NCBI GenBank assembly: GCA_947632025.1
Contig: CANRNN010000007.1
Span: 1-64,000, forward strand
Direction: 5' to 3'
DNA length: 64,000 nt
Source: an uncultured Clostridia bacterium
GTDB lineage: Bacteria; Bacillota; Clostridia; Oscillospirales; Ruminococcaceae
Shown: one piece after another, positions 58,809 to 64,000 of the stretch
Position numbering within the stretch: the stretch's first letter is position 1
How the letters are laid out: each line of letters starts with the position of its first letter
The notes under the pieces: model-generated
What the model was told of the DNA's origin: nothing
Database searches by the model: none
Seen by the model: the letters and a program-made list of their open reading frames with translations, nothing else
Program-made: the position numbers and the translations under genes

Positions 58809-61712
58809 TCAACTCCTCAGGCGCTTTTCATTCCACTCCTGACGAGTCATAAGCACTTGTCTGGGCTTTGAACCCTCGTATGGACCTACCACGCCCATTT
58901 TCTCCATAGTGTCTATAAGTCGAGCCGCTCTGCCGTAACCGAGCTTCAAATGACGTTGAAGCGCGGAAGTGCTGGCTTGTCCGGCAGTCACCACAAAATC
59001 AATAGCTTCATCAAGCTTTTCGTCCGTGTCGCCGTCGTCAGCATCTTCGGAAACGCCCTTGTCGCCGGAGCTTACGTTCTCCGCTCTGCGTTCAATATCC
59101 TCCATAATGCCTTCATCATATTCCGCCTTGAATGTCTGTGTGATAAACTCGGCGACACGTTCGACTTCATCGTCGGAAACATAGCACCCCTGCAAACGTA
59201 TCGGTTTGGAGGTACCGACCGGCATATATATCATATCGCCGTTTCCGAGAAGTTTCTCCGCACCCGATTCATCAAGAATAACGCGGCTGTCTATCTGCGA
59301 CGCCACCATAAGCGCGATACGCGACGGGATATTTCCCTTGATAAGTCCGGTGACTACCTGCACAGTCGGCTTCTGCGTCGCAATAACCAGGTGCATTCCG
59401 GCAGCTCTGGCTTTCTGTGCCAGACGCACAATGCTGTCCTCCACATCTTTTGGAGATGCCATCATAAGGTCTGCAAGCTCGTCAATAAAGATCACTATCG
59501 ACGGCATTTTCTGCAATTCGTCATTTTGTTTGCACAGTTCGTTAAATCCGTCGATGTTCCGGACATTATTTTCCGAGAAAAGCGTATAGCGACGCTCCAT
59601 CTCGGTAACTGCCCAAGCGAGCGCTCCCGCTGCCTTTTTAGGGTCGGTGACTACGGGGATAAGAAGGTGCGGTATTCCGTTGTACATCATAAATTCAACC
59701 TGCTTAGGGTCGACCATTATAAGGCGAACGTCCGACGGCGTAGATTTCATAAGTATGCTCATTATAATGGAGTTTACGCAGACAGATTTACCCGAACCTG
59801 TAGTTCCCGCTATAAGCAGATGCGGCATTTTCGTGACGTTGCAGGTAACGGTATTGCCGCTTATATCTTTTCCGAGAACTGTGTCAAGCTTTTTGTCAAA
59901 GGTCCTTTTGAATTCGGGAGTATCTACAAGCTCGCGGAAAAACACGGTGTCCTTGATTTTGTTTGGTATCTCAACTCCAATTGCCGCCTTATCCGGAACG
60001 GGAGCGATCCTCACGTCACTTACCGCGAGCGCCAATGCGAGGTCGTCCGCAAGGCTTGCTATCCTGGCTATCTTTACTCCCGGAGCAGGCTGAAGCTCAT
60101 ATCGGGTCACGGAAGGTCCGCGGCTTGCGCCGATATAGGTCGTCTGTATCTTAAAGCTCTGCAAAGTTTCGACGAGCTTTGCAGCGTTGGAGCTTATCTC
60201 GCTGTTGATATCCGACTGTGCAACAGGTTTTCTGACGGGATTCAGCAGCGACATAGGCGGCAGTGTATAGACCTCCGAAAGCGTCGGCTGTTCGGGTTCG
60301 GCACGTTCGACTTTGACCTCGTTTAGCAAAACGATCCCTTTGTCGTGATCACCGTCATATTTCAACGGCTCTTGAAGTCTGCCCGAAGCGGAATCGGGAG
60401 CAATATCGTTTATATCGAACGGAAGCTCCGCCTCGTCGGTTTCGGATATGTCAGTTATCTCGTCGGGAATGTCGGATCCCGTTTCGGAAAGAGAATCAGA
60501 AGTAGCCTTGTCCTTTTCCGGAGCATCAATGATTTTTGACACTCTTGCGGGTAATTTCTCCGAATTCAGCTTTTCGAGCGCGTCTATTATAGGTACAAGC
60601 TCGATATCGTTATCCTCATATTTTTCAACAGGCTTCGGCTCGTCGCGCATAATGGGGTGGCGTTTTTCCATATAACGCTTAAGTGCCTGATGATAATCGC
60701 GGCTGTCTTGTGCCTGTTCTTCCAGAATTTCGGGCTTTTTGCCGCCGAGAAGCTCTATTCCACCATCGGATGGTGATTTTTCAATGGGCTTGGAATTATT
60801 TTCAGAAACCTTTTTCGGCTCATTTTTAGGTTTAACGGAAGGCGCGAGGCTCTCGGAGGTATCCTTAACGCTGTCAAACACAGCTTTCATTTCGTTGACC
60901 TTCTGACGCTCACGCTCGTTTTCGATGACACGCTGCTCGAATCGGCGCTGTTCCTCGATCTCTTTCTGACGGCGCTTTTCCTCTTTGATTCTGGCATATT
61001 CCGCGTTTGCCGCGGCGGATTCCTCGCGGCGGCGATCGTGATATTCCTTAGCGGTCGCGCCTGCGTTCTTTACTGCTCCGCCCATTTTCGAGAGCATTTC
61101 ATTAAGCGGCATATTTATCAAAAGAATTATGAATCCGAGTGCAAGTATTATAATAAGTATGGACGCTCCGAGTTTTCCGAGAAACAACAACGGAACTCCG
61201 AGAAAAAGAGCGAAAAATCCACCGCCCTTAAATGTTCGTCCGCCCTCGTAAAGATTTCCGGCAAGCTCGCCGAAATTCTCGCCGTTTACCTTTCCGACTG
61301 CAAAAATCTCCACTGCTGCGCAAAGCATAAGTATTATCATTACGATCTGGAACACCCTGAACGCTATGCCCCTTTTCGGCTCTTTTGCAGAAGTTATGAC
61401 CGCGATGTAAATAAGCGCAGGTCCGACAAGATACGCCGAGATGCCGAACAACCCGTGAACAACATTATAAAGTGCATTCCACCCCTCGCTGCCCGGAATT
61501 ATCGCAAGCAGAGTAAAAAAAGCTCCCAATATAAAAAGCACCACTGAGGATATCATTCTACGCTGTGCGCTTTTTCTCAGAGCTTCCTCGCGAAGCCGCT
61601 GCGCTTCAAGCTCCGCAGCCTTTTTCGAGCGCGGCTTGGTCGATGTCTGTCTTGTTTTCCCCGTATATCCCGAAGATGTTCTGCCTCCGGATGTTTTCTT
61701 TTTTTCTTCCAT
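58809..61712 (-). CDS. ftsK: DNA translocase FtsK/SpoIIIE
   Basis: A 967-residue septal DNA pump that moves chromosome ends through the closing septum. Four membrane helices lie in residues 50-215, then an acidic linker of about 250 residues. The motor domain has Walker A GTTGSGKSVCVNS (about 640) and Walker B IVIFIDELADLMMA (about 740). The gamma DNA-reading domain is at the end (LQRHLKLGYGRAARLIDTME). All motor residues are intact, unlike in the FtsK-like protein at 31885-35001. Upstream are uppP and a TepA-like gene. Confidence 0.97.
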   Translation of the reverse strand: MEEKKKTSGGRTSSGYTGKTRQTSTKPRSKKAAELEAQRLREEALRKSAQRRMISSVVLFILGAFFTLLAIIPGSEGWNALYNVVHGLFGISAYLVGPALIYIAVITSAKEPKRGIAFRVFQIVMIILMLCAAVEIFAVGKVNGENFGELAGNLYEGGRTFKGGGFFALFLGVPLLFLGKLGASILIIILALGFIILLINMPLNEMLSKMGGAVKNAGATAKEYHDRRREESAAANAEYARIKEEKRRQKEIEEQRRFEQRVIENERERQKVNEMKAVFDSVKDTSESLAPSVKPKNEPKKVSENNSKPIEKSPSDGGIELLGGKKPEILEEQAQDSRDYHQALKRYMEKRHPIMRDEPKPVEKYEDNDIELVPIIDALEKLNSEKLPARVSKIIDAPEKDKATSDSLSETGSDIPDEITDISETDEAELPFDINDIAPDSASGRLQEPLKYDGDHDKGIVLLNEVKVERAEPEQPTLSEVYTLPPMSLLNPVRKPVAQSDINSEISSNAAKLVETLQSFKIQTTYIGASRGPSVTRYELQPAPGVKIARIASLADDLALALAVSDVRIAPVPDKAAIGVEIPNKIKDTVFFRELVDTPEFKRTFDKKLDTVLGKDISGNTVTCNVTKMPHLLIAGTTGSGKSVCVNSIIMSILMKSTPSDVRLIMVDPKQVEFMMYNGIPHLLIPVVTDPKKAAGALAWAVTEMERRYTLFSENNVRNIDGFNELCKQNDELQKMPSIVIFIDELADLMMASPKDVEDSIVRLAQKARAAGMHLVIATQKPTVQVVTGLIKGNIPSRIALMVASQIDSRVILDESGAEKLLGNGDMIYMPVGTSKPIRLQGCYVSDDEVERVAEFITQTFKAEYDEGIMEDIERRAENVSSGDKGVSEDADDGDTDEKLDEAIDFVVTAGQASTSALQRHLKLGYGRAARLIDTMEKMGVVGPYEGSKPRQVLMTRQEWNEKRLRS

Positions 61713-61744
61713 TTTATTCTTCCTTTGTATGTATTATCCCGATT

Positions 61745-62614
61745 TCACATTCCGAAAAGCGACGAGAGCGAGTTTCCGGAAATATGCTCCCATAAACCTC
61801 CCACGACACACGCTGTTCCTATCAGCAAAGTATACACTCCGAAAATTTTGAATCTGTCCTTCGCCAGAAGCCATTTCACTAGCTTTATTGCCAGAAATCC
61901 GACAGCCGCCGCGACTATGAAGCCTATTCCGAGATAAAGCCAGTTTATTTCCATATCCGAATGGAGTGCGTCGCCTATTTCAAGGACTGACCCGCCAAGT
62001 ATCGCGGGTATACCCAGAACAAACGCAAACGTCACAGCCGTGTTTTTGTCAAGTCCGCAGAACAGTCCCGCTGCTGTCGTAGAACCGGAGCGCGATACTC
62101 CCGGAAAAAGCGCCACGCACTGGAACAGTCCGACCGTCACAGCGTCGGAAACCTTCATCTTTCCGCCTGTTTTCGTTCCGGAGCACCTGTCCGACAAAAA
62201 CAACAAAAGCGCCGTGAACAGGAACGCTATCCCCTCAAAAACTATATCTCCGTCGCCCTGACGTGCAGTGAAAAAATCCTTGACAAGGTACACCGGTATC
62301 AGTATCAGCGTCGCAATTATTACCATTATCATCATACGGCGGGTAGGATTCATTTCCCGCCACGAGAATTTTCCCGTGAAAATATCTCCTACAGTCAGGA
62401 AAAATTCCTTTATCATACCCCATATAGTACTCCAAAAAGCGGCAAAAACAGCCACCAGAGTTCCCAGATGAAGCACTATCGACAATACGAGAGCAGTTTC
62501 CCCCGAATATCCCGTTATGTGCTGTATCACCGACAAATGCCCTGAGCTTGACACGGGAAGAAATTCCGTCAAACCCTGCACTATTGCCTGAATAATTACG
62601 CTTACTATGTCCAT
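61745..62614 (-). CDS. uppP: Undecaprenyl-diphosphatase UppP
   Basis: UppP (BacA) dephosphorylates undecaprenyl pyrophosphate to recycle the peptidoglycan carrier lipid. It is 289 residues with about eight membrane helices. Motif 1 is QGLTEFLPVSSSGHL and motif 2 is FPGVSRSGSTTAAGL; both are complete. The start is the ATG giving MDIVSVIIQAIVQ, with AGAGGGG upstream; a longer frame exists but lies before the ribosome site. It sits between a 49-residue gene and ftsK. Confidence 0.95.
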   Translation of the reverse strand: MDIVSVIIQAIVQGLTEFLPVSSSGHLSVIQHITGYSGETALVLSIVLHLGTLVAVFAAFWSTIWGMIKEFFLTVGDIFTGKFSWREMNPTRRMMIMVIIATLILIPVYLVKDFFTARQGDGDIVFEGIAFLFTALLLFLSDRCSGTKTGGKMKVSDAVTVGLFQCVALFPGVSRSGSTTAAGLFCGLDKNTAVTFAFVLGIPAILGGSVLEIGDALHSDMEINWLYLGIGFIVAAAVGFLAIKLVKWLLAKDRFKIFGVYTLLIGTACVVGGLWEHISGNSLSSLFGM

Positions 62615-62640
62615 ATTGTCCCCTCTATGTATGGCGGACA

Positions 62641-62790
62641 TCAGCCGCCGTTCGTTCTTAAAAATTTGTTCGGATCGCCCGAAATCACCTTGCGTATACG
62701 CTCTTCCTCGTCAGTCACGCAGTTAAAGCGCTTGTCGTGCTTGTTCGGGTCGAGGATTTCGTCGTCAAGCTCACCATTAAATATTCCCAT
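62641..62790 (-). CDS. 49-residue conserved-looking protein between tepA and uppP
   Basis: A short gene found by reading the [19 protein letters not shown] at the start, a middle with CVTDEEERIRKVISG, and an NGG end. GGAGGG lies nine bases before the ATG, and the ATG overlaps the stop of the ClpP-like gene as TAATG, which supports translation. It is acidic and has no membrane segment. I do not recognise the family. Confidence 0.6.
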   Translation of the reverse strand: MGIFNGELDDEILDPNKHDKRFNCVTDEEERIRKVISGDPNKFLRTNGG

Positions 62791-63623
62791 TACATTTCCC
62801 TCCGTTTCTCGCGGTTTTCGGAGGACTTTTTCGGTCGTCCGCGCTTTGCTTTTACGGGAACGGCTTTTACTGTGGTATCTTCCGAAGCCTTGCGGGAAGG
62901 CTTTGCCTTTTTGTTCTCGTCGGATCTTTGCTTTTCAATAAGTTTGTAAAGCCTGTTCACCGCAGCGGATAGCGACCCCAGACGGTCGATAAGTCCCTCC
63001 TTTACGGCGGTTTTTCCGTCAAGCACCGTTCCGATGTCGAGTACAAGCTCGTCGCGCTCCATCATCAGTTCCTTGAAACGTTCTGGCTTCATCTTGCTGT
63101 TTGAAGTAACGAATGTCGTTATCCTGTCCTGCATTTTCTCGAAATAATTCATCGTCTGCGGAACGCCTAGCATCATACCGTTCATTCGCACGGGGTGAAT
63201 AGTCATGGTCGCGGACGGGACTATAAAGCTCTCCCTTGCGGAAACAGCAAGCGGGACTCCGATAGAATGACCGCCGCCGAGGACTATAGATACCGTAGGC
63301 TTTGACATTCCCGCAATAAGCTCGGCGATCGCAAGTCCCGCCTCGACATCGCCGCCGACCGTATTCAACACAATAAGGAGTCCCTCTACCGATGTATCCT
63401 CCTCTATTGCCACAAGCGCGGGTATGATATGCTCGTACTTTGTGGTCTTGTTCTGCGGCGGAAGGATATAATGACCCTCTATCTGTCCGATTATAGTTAA
63501 ACATCTGATATTGTGGAGTGAATTGTTGGACGCGATTATTCCGGTATCAATCAGCTGCTGATTCTGTTCCTCCGAAAAAGGAGCGCCGTTTTGTTCATTA
63601 TTTTCGTTTTCGTTATTGCTCAT
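62790..63623 (-). CDS. tepA: TepA-like ClpP family serine protease
   Basis: A 277-residue ClpP-fold protease of the TepA (YmfB) type. The Gly-rich loop [15 protein letters not shown] binds substrate, the catalytic Ser is in [12 protein letters not shown] (about residue 120) and His in TIHPVRMNG (about 144). An added basic C-terminal tail of about 40 residues ([19 protein letters not shown]) resembles an AT-hook. TepA lies next to spoIIIE in Bacillus, and here it is in the same operon as ftsK. It acts in the cytosol, perhaps on signal peptides or misrouted exports. Confidence 0.88.
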   Translation of the reverse strand: MSNNENENNEQNGAPFSEEQNQQLIDTGIIASNNSLHNIRCLTIIGQIEGHYILPPQNKTTKYEHIIPALVAIEEDTSVEGLLIVLNTVGGDVEAGLAIAELIAGMSKPTVSIVLGGGHSIGVPLAVSARESFIVPSATMTIHPVRMNGMMLGVPQTMNYFEKMQDRITTFVTSNSKMKPERFKELMMERDELVLDIGTVLDGKTAVKEGLIDRLGSLSAAVNRLYKLIEKQRSDENKKAKPSRKASEDTTVKAVPVKAKRGRPKKSSENREKRREM

Positions 63624-63754
63624 TACTTACTCCTTGAACTTGTACGATTCTTGTAAATAGTATATCTCAAGGAGCGGAAAATATTCCGAAATGACAGAAC
63701 GTTTGCTTTTAAGACCCATCTATATTAATCCGTATTCACACCAATACATTATAT

Positions 63755-63783
63755 ATTATACCACAACCGAAATCAAATTTCAA
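63755..63783 (-). promoter_or_regulatory. Sigma-A promoter of the tepA-uppP-ftsK operon
   Basis: Minus strand TTGAAA (63783-63778), 17 bases, TATAAT (63760-63755), TGG before the -10. It diverges from the DUF3794 gene. Confidence 0.85.
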
Positions 63784-63877
63784 TAATTTTCAAAAAAATG
63801 TCCAAACTATCATACTCCCGAAAATACAAGCATACACTACTACTGAAAAACATTCACAAGCCATAAGGAGGATCATT

Positions 63878-64000
63878 ATGGAAGAAGTAAACAAAAACGC
63901 CGTACATATCGACGAGACTGTGTTTGACGGTCAGATCGAACAAGGCGTGGAACTGAGCTATGTTCTGCCAGACTACTGTCCGGATATTTTCAGGATACTG
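63878..64000 (+). CDS. DUF3794 (SPOCS) domain protein, 5' part only
   Basis: The first 41 codons of a gene cut by the window edge: MEEVNKNAVHIDETVFDGQ, then VELSYVLPDYCPDIFRIL. The motif DYCPDI is typical of the first DUF3794 repeat, found in the spore-envelope protein SipL and in related LysM proteins of Clostridia. AAGGAGG lies seven bases before the ATG. Upstream, CATACACT near 63830 could be part of a sporulation promoter, but I cannot define one. Confidence 0.85.
   Translation, partial: MEEVNKNAVHIDETVFDGQIEQGVELSYVLPDYCPDIFRIL

Noticed and set aside
58950-60326. A 458-codon open frame on the plus strand
   Set aside because: It is antisense to the motor domain of ftsK, very rich in Arg, His and Cys, with no ribosome site and no family resemblance. 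It is a shadow of ftsK codon use.
63800-63840. Possible sigma-E promoter before the DUF3794 gene (CATACACT)
   Set aside because: The -35 element and spacing are not convincing enough to annotate.

Overview
The window looks like a chromosomal segment of an anaerobic, low-to-mid-GC Gram-positive bacterium of the Clostridia, most likely the Ruminococcaceae/Oscillospiraceae. The clues are strong GGAGG ribosome sites, sigma-A promoters with 17-base spacers, an oxygen-sensitive class III ribonucleotide reductase (nrdD/nrdG), the paired radical-SAM genes of the TIGR03960/TIGR03936 type, SpoVG, the start of a DUF3794 (SPOCS) gene, and many lipoproteins and Ser-rich surface linkers. Assignment below family level is not possible from sequence reading alone.

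Layout. 1-1500 is an accessory patch: a structured, non-coding stretch that may be a mobile-element guide RNA, an IS200/IS605-type element whose tnpA is broken by a 27-base hairpin, a tRNA-Thr(CGT) and a decayed tandem copy of it. 1.6-3.4 kb carries a degenerate signal-peptidase-like membrane protein and a ComEA-like protein. 3.4-18.3 kb is one long minus-strand block: rimP-nusA-ylxR-ylxQ-infB-rbfA-nrnA-truB-ribF-gltX, then a Gld-type ABC system. 18.4-20.9 kb is rpmG-secE-nusG-rplK-rplA. 21-27.5 kb holds membrane, HAD, TIM-barrel, NlpC/P60-like and FapA genes. secG and rnr follow on the plus strand (27.7-30.4 kb).

30.4-35 kb is an unusual operon: a 1038-residue protein with three degenerate FtsK/EssC-like domains, an Hpt protein and an HD-GYP response regulator. 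35-46 kb is envelope and housekeeping (VanY-like carboxypeptidase, pepV, murC, spoVG, NUDIX, YfhO, argS, DUF1934, ddl). 46-49.3 kb on the plus strand has galE and a regulator-ABC exporter operon. 49.3-56 kb has an oligopeptide-binding lipoprotein, nrdDG, and a DUF4358/SGNH surface cluster. 56-63.6 kb has the radical-SAM pair, ftsK, uppP, a 49-residue protein and a TepA-like ClpP protein. The window ends inside a DUF3794 gene.

The most unusual sequence signal is a set of perfect or near-perfect small-loop hairpins. They flank the IS, interrupt tnpA, interrupt the tRNA-Thr copy, and build a 142-base two-tier cloverleaf between ftsK and the radical-SAM gene. Other points worth checking are three genes that seem to start at AUA or AUC, several apparent pseudo-enzymes (SipW-like, NlpC/P60-like, FtsK-like), and an NrdD with no recognisable glycyl-radical motif at its C-terminus.
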